Shown here piece after piece: positions 8,541 through 16,619 of a stretch of 64,000 nt of DNA. Position 1 is the stretch's first letter. Every line of letters starts with the position of its first letter. This stretch comes from Pontibacter actiniarum. Lineage in GTDB: Bacteria > Bacteroidota > Bacteroidia > Cytophagales > Hymenobacteraceae. The position numbers and the translations under genes are program-made. The DNA is taken from NCBI RefSeq assembly GCF_003585765.1, contig NZ_CP021235.1, forward strand, positions 806,001 to 870,000. Reading direction: 5' to 3'. The notes beneath the pieces were generated by a model. It saw only the letters and a list, made by a program, of their open reading frames with translations, was not told where the DNA came from and ran no database searches.

Positions 8541-11096
8541 TCAGTCCCTCGTAGCCGTTTCCGGAAGCAAGCGCTTCAGGAATGGGGCTGTCTTACTCTC
8601 AGCTGCGTTTGCGACCTGTTCGGGCGTGCCAGCCGCCACAATCTTTCCGCCTTCCTCGCCTGCACCCGGACCCACATCTATAACCCAGTCGCTGCCCGCC
8701 ACGACACGCATGGTATGCTCCACTACAATGACGGTGTTGCCGGCTTCCACCAGGTTGTCGAGCTGTACCATCAGCTTTTCCACGTCGGCAGGGTGGAGGC
8801 CGGTGGTTGGCTCGTCGAGCACGTAAAGGGTATTGCCGCGCTGGGCGCGCTGCAGTTCGGTGGCCAGTTTAATGCGCTGCGCCTCCCCGCCGGAAAGCTC
8901 TGTGGCAGGCTGCCCAAGGCGCAGGTATCCCAGCCCCACCTCGCGCAGCACCGTAAGTGCCCGGTGTACCGGCGGCTCCTCTCCAAAGAACTCCCATGCC
9001 GTATCCACGGTCATGGCCAGCACCTCGGCAATGTTCTTGCCCCGATAGGTTACCTCCAGGGTTTCGGCATTGTAGCGGGCACCGTGGCAAACGGGGCAGG
9101 GGGCGTACACGCTCGGCAGAAAGAGCAGCTCCACCATCACAAAGCCCTCGCCCTGGCAGTTTTCGCAGCGTCCTTTGGCTACATTAAACGAGAAGCGGCC
9201 TGCGTCATACTTGCGGGCACGGGCCATGTCCGTTGCTGCGAACAGCTTGCGCACGTGGTCGAACAACCCGGTGTAGGTGGCCATGTTGGAGCGGGGCGTA
9301 CGGCCGATCGGTTTCTGATCTACCCGCACCAGCCGCTTTATACTTGCCATTCCTTCGGTGATCTGCCCGCCGGATTTCTCTGGCTCGGCACGCTCGAGTG
9401 GCTCGCCTTCTTCTTCCTCTGTCGGCATTGCCTGCCCTAGCTGCTCCGACACCAGCTCGACCAGTGCCTGGCTCACCAGGCTGGATTTGCCGGAGCCCGA
9501 AATACCGGTTACCGTTGTAAACACGCCTAACGGGAACTCCGCCTCAAGGTCCTGCAGGTTATTACGCGTCACGCCGCTCAGGCGCAGCCAGCCGCTTGGG
9601 TGGCGCGGGGCGCGCACGGGTAGTGCCGCGCTGCCAAAAAGGTAGTGTGCCGTGTGGGAGGCGGCTACCTGCTGCAGCCCTTCCGGTGTGCCGCTGTAGA
9701 GCACCTCGCCCCCTTTTTCGCCTGCATTTGGCCCCACATCCACGAGCCAGTCGGCATGCCGGATCACGTCGAGGTTATGCTCTACCACGAACAGCGAGTT
9801 GCCCGCCTTTTTTAAGCCTTCCAAGGCCTTGAGCAGTGCCAGGGTATCGGAGGGGTGCAGTCCGGCCGATGGCTCGTCGAGCACATACACCACCCCGAAC
9901 AGGTGGGAGTAGAGCTGCGTGGCCAGTCGCAGGCGTTGCAGCTCTCCCGGCGATAAGGTAGGTGTGCTGCGCTCCAGCGACAGGTAGCCCAACCCCAGGT
10001 CGAGCAGCACGTGTAGGCGCGCCACCAGGTCCTGGGCAATGCGCTGCGCCACCAGGGCCTGCTCCGGGTGTGCGGCCGCCTGCTCCGTGCGGCCTGTGGC
10101 TGTACCCTCGGCATAAGGGACCAGTATGCTCGCTATTCGCTTCAGTGGCAGCCGCGACAGCTCCGTTATGTCGTAGCCGGCAAAGGTTACAGACAGTGAT
10201 TCCGGGCGCAGGCGCTTGCCCTGGCAGTTAGGGCAGTCGGTGCTCAGCATAAACTGCATCACGCGCTTCTTCATCTGCGCGCTGTTGGTATTGGCAAAAG
10301 TATGGAACACGTGCCTCCTGGCGCTGCTGAAGGTGCCCATGTAACTCGGCTCTTCCTTCCGCTGGAGGGCGCGCCGTGTTTGCTCCGGGGTATAGCCCGG
10401 GTAAACGGGCACTACAGGCTGCTCATCGGTAAACAGAATCCAGTCGCGCTCTTTCTGGGGCAGCTCCCGCCAGGGCCGGTCCACGTCATAACCCAGCGTT
10501 ACAAGGATGTCGCGCTGGTTCTGGCCGCCCCAGGCCGTTGGCCAGGCAGCAATGGCCCGCTCCCGGATCGTGAGGGAGTCGTCTGGCACCATTGATTTTT
10601 CGGTTACCTCGTAGATGCGGCCCAGGCCGTGGCAGGCAGGGCAGGCTCCTTCGGCAGTGTTCGGCGAGAAGGCCTCCGCGTAAATAATTGGTTGGCCCGG
10701 CGGGTAGTCACCGGCCCGCGAGTACAGCATGCGCACCAGGTTCGACAGCGTGGTGACGCTCCCGACCGAGGAGCGTGTGGTCGCGGTGCCGCGCTGCTGC
10801 TGCAGGGCCACAGCTGGCGGCAGTCCCTCAATCGAGTCTACCTCCGGTACTGCCATCTGGTGAAACAACCGCCGGGCATATGGCGAAACCGACTCCAGGT
10901 AGCGCCGCTGTGCCTCAGCGTAGAGCGTACCGAAGGCCAGCGAGGACTTGCCGGAGCCAGACACGCCGGTGAACACCACCAGGGCATCGCGCGGAATGGT
11001 CAGGTCCAGGTTTTTGAGGTTATGCTCGCGTGCCCCGCGCACCGTTACAAAGCCGGAAAACTGTTTCGCTGTAGTTGTGTAGGAGTCTTTTGCCAT
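8541..11096 (-). CDS. UvrA2-type ABC ATPase lacking the UvrB-binding domain
   Basis: An 851-residue UvrA homologue with two ABC cassettes. The first Walker A is GVSGSGKS at 44-51 and the first zinc finger starts CPACHGLG at 151; a second Walker A (TGISGSGKSSL) and Cys-rich modules (CENCQGEG, CPVCHGAR) follow. In canonical UvrA (about 940 aa) a domain of some 110 residues that binds UvrB sits between the first cassette and the first zinc finger. Here only about 11 residues separate RAGDY (126-130) from FSPN (142). This is the class II (UvrA2/DrrC) architecture, linked to tolerance of DNA-damaging drugs rather than core excision repair. It is a single gene. Confidence 0.9.
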   Translation of the reverse strand: MAKDSYTTTAKQFSGFVTVRGAREHNLKNLDLTIPRDALVVFTGVSGSGKSSLAFGTLYAEAQRRYLESVSPYARRLFHQMAVPEVDSIEGLPPAVALQQQRGTATTRSSVGSVTTLSNLVRMLYSRAGDYPPGQPIIYAEAFSPNTAEGACPACHGLGRIYEVTEKSMVPDDSLTIRERAIAAWPTAWGGQNQRDILVTLGYDVDRPWRELPQKERDWILFTDEQPVVPVYPGYTPEQTRRALQRKEEPSYMGTFSSARRHVFHTFANTNSAQMKKRVMQFMLSTDCPNCQGKRLRPESLSVTFAGYDITELSRLPLKRIASILVPYAEGTATGRTEQAAAHPEQALVAQRIAQDLVARLHVLLDLGLGYLSLERSTPTLSPGELQRLRLATQLYSHLFGVVYVLDEPSAGLHPSDTLALLKALEGLKKAGNSLFVVEHNLDVIRHADWLVDVGPNAGEKGGEVLYSGTPEGLQQVAASHTAHYLFGSAALPVRAPRHPSGWLRLSGVTRNNLQDLEAEFPLGVFTTVTGISGSGKSSLVSQALVELVSEQLGQAMPTEEEEGEPLERAEPEKSGGQITEGMASIKRLVRVDQKPIGRTPRSNMATYTGLFDHVRKLFAATDMARARKYDAGRFSFNVAKGRCENCQGEGFVMVELLFLPSVYAPCPVCHGARYNAETLEVTYRGKNIAEVLAMTVDTAWEFFGEEPPVHRALTVLREVGLGYLRLGQPATELSGGEAQRIKLATELQRAQRGNTLYVLDEPTTGLHPADVEKLMVQLDNLVEAGNTVIVVEHTMRVVAGSDWVIDVGPGAGEEGGKIVAAGTPEQVANAAESKTAPFLKRLLPETATRD

Positions 11097-11441
11097 GCAC
11101 GAATATAAGCAGATTTATGCGGCCCGCCGGAACAGGCAAGGGCAAATCTCCCTCCTGTGCGAGTTCTGAGGGTAAATTGCAAGCACCTGCGGCAGGCCGG
11201 CTACCGCTGCAACACTCCGCCGCTCAGGACCGCCTGGCAGGAACAGCCTTCCTCTAACCGCTTCATACCAAGTATAAAACAGGGCTTGGGCTGTAGCCGG
11301 TTCGAGGAACGCTTTGGCGTGAGTTTCCGGTGCGTGTGCCCATGGTTGAGAGGCCGGGAGCAAGGGCGTTTAAATTTTAATAAATAACACTATTGCTGTA
11401 TTTCTTATTTAATATATTGCGCCAAATAATAACTTTTACCA
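11097..11441. other. Intergenic divergent promoter region
   Basis: About 345 bp between the divergent uvrA2 and lipoprotein genes. The last 90 bp before 11442 are AT-rich and probably hold the plus-strand promoter, but no clean TAnnTTTG box was found. The small ORFs here look spurious. Confidence 0.4.
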
Positions 11442-12059
11442 ATGAGCAAACTTAAATTTATCCTGATCTGGTGCCTCCTGTTAGGTGCCTTTGTATCCTG
11501 TGGTGACAAAGAAGACGAGGAGAACCCGGAGCCAGCTGCTGAGCTGGACTACCTGCCAACTACCAAAGGAAGCACCTGGGCCTATGGCGGAATCATGCCC
11601 TACTCGTATCGTATAACGGGTGAAACTAAGGTGATCGATGGGAAAACCTTTTATGAACTGGAGGTTACCCAGGGCACGCAAACATCTACATCCTACCTGC
11701 GAAAGGAAAAGGGCGTGTATACGGCTATGGGCTTGGTACCCAACTCAGGCAATCTCAAAATAGATGTTTTGAAGGACAATGTTCCTGTTGGGGAATCCTG
11801 GGAGCAGATGCACACAATTCAGGGTGCCGAAACGAAGAGGGTTTCCACCATCATGGAAAAAGGCAGCTCTAAAACCGTGGAAGGCAAAACTTACCAGGAC
11901 GTGATTCATGTGAAGGTGGCCACAACTTATTTCTATGGAGGTATGCAGGTAGTTGACCCCAATACCGCCCACTATTATTTTGCAAAAGGTGTCGGTCTGA
12001 TCCTGACGGAGTTGGAAAGCTTGGGGCAGGTGCCGCTGCTTACCTACGATGTGAAGTGA
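11442..12059 (+). CDS. Lipoprotein of unknown function, 205 aa
   Basis: Begins MSKLKFILIWCLLLGAFVSC, a lipoprotein signal with the modified cysteine at 20. The cysteine is followed by GDKEDEENPEPA; such acidic residues at +2 to +6 resemble the Bacteroidota lipoprotein export signal, which suggests surface display. The mature part is rich in short beta strands (GSTWAYGGIMPYSYRITGET, YYFAKGVGLILTELES), as in the small beta-sandwich lipoproteins of this phylum. No enzyme motif seen. An AT-rich region lies just upstream and a hairpin with T-run follows at 12108. Confidence 0.8.
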   Translation: MSKLKFILIWCLLLGAFVSCGDKEDEENPEPAAELDYLPTTKGSTWAYGGIMPYSYRITGETKVIDGKTFYELEVTQGTQTSTSYLRKEKGVYTAMGLVPNSGNLKIDVLKDNVPVGESWEQMHTIQGAETKRVSTIMEKGSSKTVEGKTYQDVIHVKVATTYFYGGMQVVDPNTAHYYFAKGVGLILTELESLGQVPLLTYDVK

Positions 12060-12107
12060 GAAATATCCTTGCTTGCGCTGGCAAGCAAAGAAAGGTACTA
12101 AACATAG

Positions 12108-12137
12108 AAAGGCATGCTGCAGAAGTGGCGTGCCTTT
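12108..12137 (+). terminator. Intrinsic terminator after the 205-aa lipoprotein gene
   Basis: Ten-bp arms AAAGGCATGC and GCGTGCCTTT (one G-T wobble) followed by TCTCTTTT. A separate hairpin built on CTTGCTTGC/GCAAGCAAG at about 12068 lies just before it. Confidence 0.7.
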
Positions 12138-12303
12138 TCTCTTTTAGGAGGTGGAGTGTTTAGCATTATTCCGGCGTGCACAGCCGCTGCTGAATGCCCG
12201 CTGCAGTTTGCCACGGAGGGCTACGTGGCAGGAGTTAAACCGGCAGGCGCTATCACCGTTTACTATAGAGAGTGAATTTTTTGAACAAACAAAACCACAA
12301 ACT

Positions 12304-12891
12304 ATGAACAGACGAGATAGAGAAATCCGCTACAACAGCGAACCAGGACTTGACTACAGAAGGTACGATGGCTATAACCGCGATGATGAGCACTACCACA
12401 GTGCCCGCAACTTAACCGACAGGTTCGAACGGGACTACCAGCGTGAGAGAGGTCACCGTGACCAGTACCACCCGCAGCACACCTACCACGAAGGCAACAT
12501 GGGAAACGCCTATGAACGCCTCAGCAGGGAAGACCGCGACTACGGAAACGATACCCGCAACCGGCGGGATGACTACTGGGACCGAAACAGAGGATACTCC
12601 GACAACACCGGACGTGACCGCGATAACAGGTACAGCGGCTTCTGGGACAGTAACAGGGGAGAGCAGGACCGCTACAGCAGCGGCCGGGGCTATGGCGACA
12701 GAATGGAGAATTACGGCGCCTCTGACCGCTACAACAACGCTCCTAACCGAAACGACTACCCTCGCGCAGGGGAGCAGAACTACTATCCCGGCTCCGGAGG
12801 TGACACCAGAAGATCGCGCTACGAAAGCAGAAACGACCTCGACTGGCGTGATTCCGACAGAGACAGGTACCAGGCCAACCGCTATTACTAA
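12304..12891 (+). CDS. Arg/Asp/Tyr/Gly-rich low-complexity hydrophilic protein
   Basis: A 195-residue, strongly charged, probably disordered protein made of R, D, Y, N, G and S (for example DRDYGNDTRNRRDDYWDRNR). ATG 12304 is chosen because the composition changes sharply there and an AT-rich leader precedes it; an upstream in-frame start at 12151 would add residues of a different character. No hydrophobic core, signal or membrane segment is present. Such proteins in Bacteroidota are often annotated with a SWFGD-like motif and are thought to be stress or desiccation related, but that is inference. A perfect terminator follows directly, so it is a single-gene unit. Confidence 0.7.
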   Translation: MNRRDREIRYNSEPGLDYRRYDGYNRDDEHYHSARNLTDRFERDYQRERGHRDQYHPQHTYHEGNMGNAYERLSREDRDYGNDTRNRRDDYWDRNRGYSDNTGRDRDNRYSGFWDSNRGEQDRYSSGRGYGDRMENYGASDRYNNAPNRNDYPRAGEQNYYPGSGGDTRRSRYESRNDLDWRDSDRDRYQANRYY

Positions 12892-12904
12892 GCGGGCATG
12901 ATAC

Positions 12905-12947
12905 AAACAACACAGCCGCTGCCAAACAGGCAGCGGCTGTGTTGTTT
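12905..12947 (+). terminator. Strong intrinsic terminator
   Basis: A perfect stem of 19 bp (12905-12923 with 12929-12947, core CACAGCCGCTGCC) with loop AAACA and T-residues in the 3' arm and flank, 13 bp after the stop of the R/D/Y-rich gene. Confidence 0.85.
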
Positions 12948-13156
12948 TGGGGCAGTCCAGGCCAACCTTGAGGTGACGAGGCGCACTTGCTCTCGATTTT
13001 TTTACCGCCGGAGGTGGCTGCTGTTCCTACCGCTTTTGTCTCCGTTTACTGTGCTTGGCATACTTCCTACCAGCTTTGCTGTGCCTGCGAGCGCCGCAAA
13101 GGAGGTCGCCAAGAGGAGGAGCACAGGCTTCTGGGAGGCTTACATCGCAGTATAAG

Positions 13157-13561
13157 TTAGTACGTGTCTTCGATCCATACTTTGCGGGCCACCCCCATGC
13201 CCACCTGGTTTCCCTGGCCGCCGCCTCGTATCAACACGGCGGCGTGCTGCCCCTGCCGTATTTCGCTCAGGCTGATAGACTGCCCGTCCGGGCCGATGAT
13301 TTGCGTGGTTGGCAGTACGAGCACGTAGGCCCTGTTATAGCGCGATTCCGGCGAGGCACCAAAGGCTTCAACCTCCAGCATAACCTGCCCCTGGTCGTAC
13401 CGGCTCGTAACGATCGTGCCCCTGATATCCACCCTTTGCGGGGACAGGCGCTGGCCTTCTGCGGTGGCCGCATCTGTGGCGCTGGTACTGGTCCGGCACC
13501 CCGTTAGCGACAGCGTGGTGAGAAGAAGTAGGAGGAAGTAATATTTTTGTAAGTATTTCAT
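13157..13561 (-). CDS. Small lipoprotein, 134 aa
   Basis: Starts MKYLQKYYFLLLLLTTLSL followed by TGC, a clear lipoprotein signal. The ATG at 13561 is preferred over in-frame ATGs further upstream because it gives a normal signal peptide. The mature part holds two beta-rich blocks (RVDIRGTIVTSRYDQGQVMLEVEA and AYVLVLPTTQIIGPDGQSISLSEI) that look like an OB-fold-type small domain, ending in 'ARKVWIEDTY'. Function unknown. It lies convergent to the R/D/Y-rich gene and downstream of another lipoprotein gene. Confidence 0.75.
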   Translation of the reverse strand: MKYLQKYYFLLLLLTTLSLTGCRTSTSATDAATAEGQRLSPQRVDIRGTIVTSRYDQGQVMLEVEAFGASPESRYNRAYVLVLPTTQIIGPDGQSISLSEIRQGQHAAVLIRGGGQGNQVGMGVARKVWIEDTY

Positions 13562-13662
13562 TCGTATGCTTTTATATGTTCTATACTTCATGCAACGGTA
13601 CTCGGTGGCTGTAGGATACACGGAGCAGTGCCGCAAAGCAGATCCTTTGGAGCATAAAAAAA

Positions 13663-13683
13663 GCGCGGGCTTTTAGCCCGCGC
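13663..13683 (-). terminator. Intrinsic terminator for the 159-aa lipoprotein gene
   Basis: Perfect 8-bp GC arms (GCGCGGGC/GCCCGCGC) with a TTTTA loop. On the minus strand a run of seven Ts follows, a textbook rho-independent terminator about 30 bp past the stop at 13715. Confidence 0.9.
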
Positions 13684-13714
13684 CAGTAAGCAGAGTTATG
13701 TGCTTGTTGTTTCG

Positions 13715-14194
13715 CTATTTTCCACGAACAAATCTCCAGGTATAAACACCTACCCTGGATGTTGTTTTATCCTCGTCCGGCACCTCTTCCGGGAAACCGG
13801 CCCAAGGTCTTTCTTCTACCCAAACCATGGCGGTGTCTGATAAAGCGGTTACGGTGTAGTTTGTGGTAACCGTGTCCTGGTGCAGCTGTATGAAAGTAGA
13901 GTCGTTCTTATCCGGGAAACTATAGGTCCATACGTCTTTATCGGAGCTTCCTGGCAGGGTTACCGTCATGCGCTGGCCGTTGAAGTTGAAGTACGCCTGG
14001 CGTTTTACAGAGTCGGCATACATCACGGTATCGGTATCTGAATAGTAAATACGCTTCACAGAAGTGTTGGTCCAGTCGCCGCGCATGTCAGCATCAATCT
14101 CTGAAACCGCTGGGATGACGGTTTCGCTGTCCTCATCGTTGCAGGAGGTAAAGAAAAGGGAAAGGCACAAAGGAATACATATGAGCTTTTTCAT
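13715..14194 (-). CDS. Lipoprotein of unknown function, 159 aa
   Basis: Begins MKKLICIPLCLSLFFTSC, with the lipid-modified cysteine at 18 followed by NDEDSE, an acidic surface-export-like signal. The mature part (DWTNTSVKRIYYSDTDTVMYAD, RMTVTLPGSSDKDVWTYSF, TNYTVTALSDTAMVWVEER) reads as an antiparallel beta barrel or lipocalin-like sandwich of the kind seen in small Bacteroidota lipoproteins. No catalytic motif. It has its own terminator at 13663. Confidence 0.78.
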   Translation of the reverse strand: MKKLICIPLCLSLFFTSCNDEDSETVIPAVSEIDADMRGDWTNTSVKRIYYSDTDTVMYADSVKRQAYFNFNGQRMTVTLPGSSDKDVWTYSFPDKNDSTFIQLHQDTVTTNYTVTALSDTAMVWVEERPWAGFPEEVPDEDKTTSRVGVYTWRFVRGK

Positions 14195-14512
14195 ATAAAG
14201 TACAATTTAAGTAAATAAAGGGTTTAAACTAGAAGCGTAGATCTTTACCGATAGTGTGGGGCTTTGAGTTTTTTCGCTTCCATAGTACGTGCTGCAAAGC
14301 GAAGGGTTTATCAGAAGGTTGCTAAAAAAGAAAGAGGCTGTAGAAGTAGCTGTGAATCATTTGGCTAAAAAGCTGCAAATGCGCGGCCTGGGCTACACCT
14401 GCAGGAGAGCATACTTTTTGAAGGGGGGAGGAGGTGAGTTTTCTTGATGGGAGAAGCACTCTCTGTCTGAAAAGGCAGCTTTTACGACTACTATAGACGC
14501 CGTAAAAGCAAA
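14195..14512. other. Intergenic region, nothing beyond the adjoining terminator
   Basis: Upstream region of the minus-strand lipoprotein gene that starts at 14194. No ORF, repeat or RNA was recognised. Confidence 0.4.
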
Positions 14513-14555
14513 GCGCCTGCCAGGCATGAGCCGGAAGCTCATGCCTGGCAGGCGC
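14513..14555 (-). terminator. Long perfect hairpin, terminator of the DUF5694-like gene
   Basis: Perfect 19-bp arms (14513-14531 and 14537-14555, beginning GCGCCTGCCAGG) with a 5-nt loop. On the minus strand TTTGCTTTT follows. It lies 32 bp beyond the stop at 14587. Confidence 0.85.
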
Positions 14556-14586
14556 AGCAGCAAGGGGTGCTATGCAGGGCAGGTTG

Positions 14587-15453
14587 CTACTTCAACAGCT
14601 TATGGGCCGGTGCGAGCCGGTGCGTGGGCGAGCTCTCCACGGCTTCCTGCAGCAGGGCCAGGTGGCCGCCGCCGTAGATCACCAGAATGCGGTCGTCGGG
14701 GCTCTCGGTAATGCGCTGGATGTTTCGGAAGATGCGCAGGTTACGGTTAAACCAGGTGGCGCTGTACCAGTCTACACCGGTGTAGTCGTAGGGCTGCTCT
14801 TCGTACTGAAAGGCCTCCCGGAAAAAATTTTCATGCTTGCGGCGGATGGACTCCGGCTTGTTCCAGTCCTGAACTAGCCTGTAAACAGTACTCGGCTGGT
14901 TACCCGCCAGCTTCTCCACGGAGTCGCGGGCCAGTGCGGTTTGGCGTAGGTACTTCCAGAAGGGGGCCAGGCGTTCCTTTACATCCTCCCGCAGCTCCAG
15001 GTCTTTACCTCCCGGGGTTTCGTAGCCATCGAGGTTGCCCCAGGCGTTGATGCAGTACACGCGCGGGTGCCCCAGCTGTTTGGCCAGCCGGAAACCCAAC
15101 TGGTACACTTCGCTTGTTTCCAGCTCATAGCGGCCGTCGAGGTAGGCCTGGTACAGCGAGTCTATCCTGGGCTGTTCCTCCGGCATCAGTTCCAGGGCAA
15201 TCTTAGTGGGCTTAAACCTGGCCACCCTGCTGGCAATCTTCTCAATGTCGCGCTGGCTTTGCTCAGACATGATATCGATCTGGTCTTTTTTGTCGGTCGT
15301 GATGATGTCTTTGTTGTGGTAGGCGAAGTGAAACGTGCCCAGGAGCATAACCTGCGCGCGCGCCTCCTTATCCTTTTGTTTCGAAACCTGCGCCTGCACA
15401 GGCGAGGAGTAGCTGCCCGCCAGGAGGGCCGCCGCGAGTAATAACTTTTTCAT
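14587..15453 (-). CDS. DUF5694-like secreted protein (TraB/ChaN-like fold suspected)
   Basis: A 288-residue protein with a cleavable signal (MKKLLLAAALLAGSYSSPVQ, AQA-like cleavage). The ATG at 15453 is used; the frame extends upstream but without signal character. The mature start 'AQVMLLGTFHFAYHNKD' and the end 'ILVIYGGGHLALLQEAVE' are the paired conserved blocks (G-T-F-H-F and G-G-G-H) of the DUF5694 group, which resembles the TraB/erythromycin-esterase-like hydrolases. The middle is helical (RFKPTKIALELMPEEQPRID). Likely periplasmic. Enzymatic activity is unproven. Confidence 0.75.
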   Translation of the reverse strand: MKKLLLAAALLAGSYSSPVQAQVSKQKDKEARAQVMLLGTFHFAYHNKDIITTDKKDQIDIMSEQSQRDIEKIASRVARFKPTKIALELMPEEQPRIDSLYQAYLDGRYELETSEVYQLGFRLAKQLGHPRVYCINAWGNLDGYETPGGKDLELREDVKERLAPFWKYLRQTALARDSVEKLAGNQPSTVYRLVQDWNKPESIRRKHENFFREAFQYEEQPYDYTGVDWYSATWFNRNLRIFRNIQRITESPDDRILVIYGGGHLALLQEAVESSPTHRLAPAHKLLK

Positions 15454-15797
15454 AGGTTGGTTAGTTTTATTTTGCTGAAGATGCGCTAGAAGGGTCCCGG
15501 GTTGTATGCACCAGCAAAAGCACCCCTTAAGCTTCTCTGCCTCAACACATTTTTTTTCTATGGGGCAGATGATGCTTAAACCTCTAATAGCAATACAAAT
15601 TTCCGGTGTTTCAGGCCCGCGCTCAATGGACAAAGTGTTGCTTGTCCTGGACATTTGCGTGGCATGCTGCAGCTGGTACAGAATAGTGGTTGTTGCCTTA
15701 TAGCCTGCCGGGGAGTGGGGCGTGTTGCGCTAGTGGAGGGTGATTTTAACTCTTACTGCTGCACGTGCTGAAGGTGTGGCTGGGGACAAACGAAAAA
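15454..15797. other. Intergenic region with conserved REP spacer at its end
   Basis: Upstream region of the DUF5694-like gene. From about 15750 the sequence (CTGAAGGTGTGGCTGGGGAC) matches the spacer next to the REP copy at 24583, so the repeated unit is longer than the palindrome itself. Confidence 0.5.
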
Positions 15798-15825
15798 GGC
15801 ACGAGCTACAAGCTCGCGCCAGCGG
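15798..15825 (+). repeat. REP-like palindrome, forward copy
   Basis: Flank GGCACG, hairpin arms AGCT/AGCT, closing flank GCGCCAGC. Same family as copies at 22418, 23068, 23856, 24518 and 24583. About 110 bp downstream of it ends the Atu4866-like gene. Confidence 0.8.
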
Positions 15826-15899
15826 AGGCATAAATGTGAGGAAGGGAGGCAGCCTTACAAAGTATAAAATACGCTTCCTTTCCCTCCGTCACGTCTTTT

Positions 15900-16157
15900 T
15901 TAGTTTTCCTCCTTATACAGCACCATCCCGGCGTGGTAGAGAATGCCTTCTCGGAACTCTCCGTCAGCGGTAAAGCCCGTGTCGTCTTTATAGTCGATGT
16001 GGTTGCCGGTTACGTTGTAACTCCCCTGGTAAGCACTTTTCCTGTTACCGCGTGCTTCGTCGTAGCGGTTGCCCGGCAGCAGCTCGTGGCGGATGTAGCC
16101 ATCGGCTGTTACCCACATGCCGATGTAGGCTTTGGTTTCTTCTATGGTTGTTGCCAT
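15900..16157 (-). CDS. Atu4866-like domain protein
   Basis: An 85-residue protein with the Atu4866 domain pattern: YIGMWVTADGYIRHELLPGN, RYDEARGNRKSAYQGSYNV and HIDYKDDTGFTADGEF. The domain is a small beta barrel whose role is unknown and which is often found near oxidoreductases or regulators. Length matches a single-domain member; there is no signal peptide. It stands alone between REP-like repeats. Confidence 0.8.
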   Translation of the reverse strand: MATTIEETKAYIGMWVTADGYIRHELLPGNRYDEARGNRKSAYQGSYNVTGNHIDYKDDTGFTADGEFREGILYHAGMVLYKEEN

Positions 16158-16330
16158 GTAATCTTTTTTTGAAGTATAACTTGCTTGATTGTTTCTGAAC
16201 AGGAAGCGCTTACCTTCCCTTGAGGAGGTCGTTTCAGGTTGATTTATTTTGATTGTTAGCGGCTGTACTCATGCGTGGCTGTGTGTTGGACCGCTGGCCC
16301 AGTCGGATTGCAAATCCAACATGCTACTGA

Positions 16331-16355
16331 GGCACGGATTAAAAATCCGCGCCAG
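16331..16355 (+). repeat. REP-like palindrome, forward copy with variant arms
   Basis: Flanks GGCACG and CGCGCCAG are the same as in the AGCT-type copies, but the arms are GATT/AATC. The change is compensated in both arms. Confidence 0.75.
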
Positions 16356-16405
16356 AAATGGAGCGTGCAATAAGCTGGGGCGCTGGAGTGTCCTATTTTG
16401 GTGGT

Positions 16406-16432
16406 GCTGGCGCAAATCTTCAGATTCGTGAC
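16406..16432 (-). repeat. REP-like palindrome, reverse copy with variant arms
   Basis: Read on the minus strand it is GTCACG, arms AATCT/AGATT, then TGCGCCAGC. A third arm version between the same flanks. Confidence 0.7.
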
Positions 16433-16619
16433 TTATCAATAATGTTGAGTCTGCGACTTCACGGGCTCGCAGAACCCAGCAACGATTAACTTCTCAGTAG
16501 CGTCACTAAGGGCACAACTTCATCCATGTGCCAATGTATAACTGACCTCTGCCGTCTAGCGAGTCGCAGACGCGACATTACTTTAAGACACGGAAATTAC
16601 TCCCACGCCAGTTTTAGCG

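Larger units (their letters stand above)
16158..16619. other. Intergenic cluster of short palindromes
   Basis: This 460-bp stretch has no gene but at least four hairpin-forming repeats: GGATT-GCA-AATCC at 16305-16317, a REP-like forward copy at 16331, a reverse copy at 16406, and a TCTGCGA/TCGCAGA pair at 16449-16473. The last is echoed in inverted form near 16552-16572 (GTCTAGCGAGTCGCAGAC). It looks like a landing zone for small dispersed repeats. Confidence 0.7.

Noticed and set aside
8382..9440. 352-aa plus-strand ORF opposite uvrA2
   Set aside because: Mirror of a clear coding gene in a GC-rich region; composition is not protein-like.
11115..11363. 82-aa minus-strand ORF upstream of uvrA2
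   Set aside because: No start or domain support; lies in the divergent promoter region.
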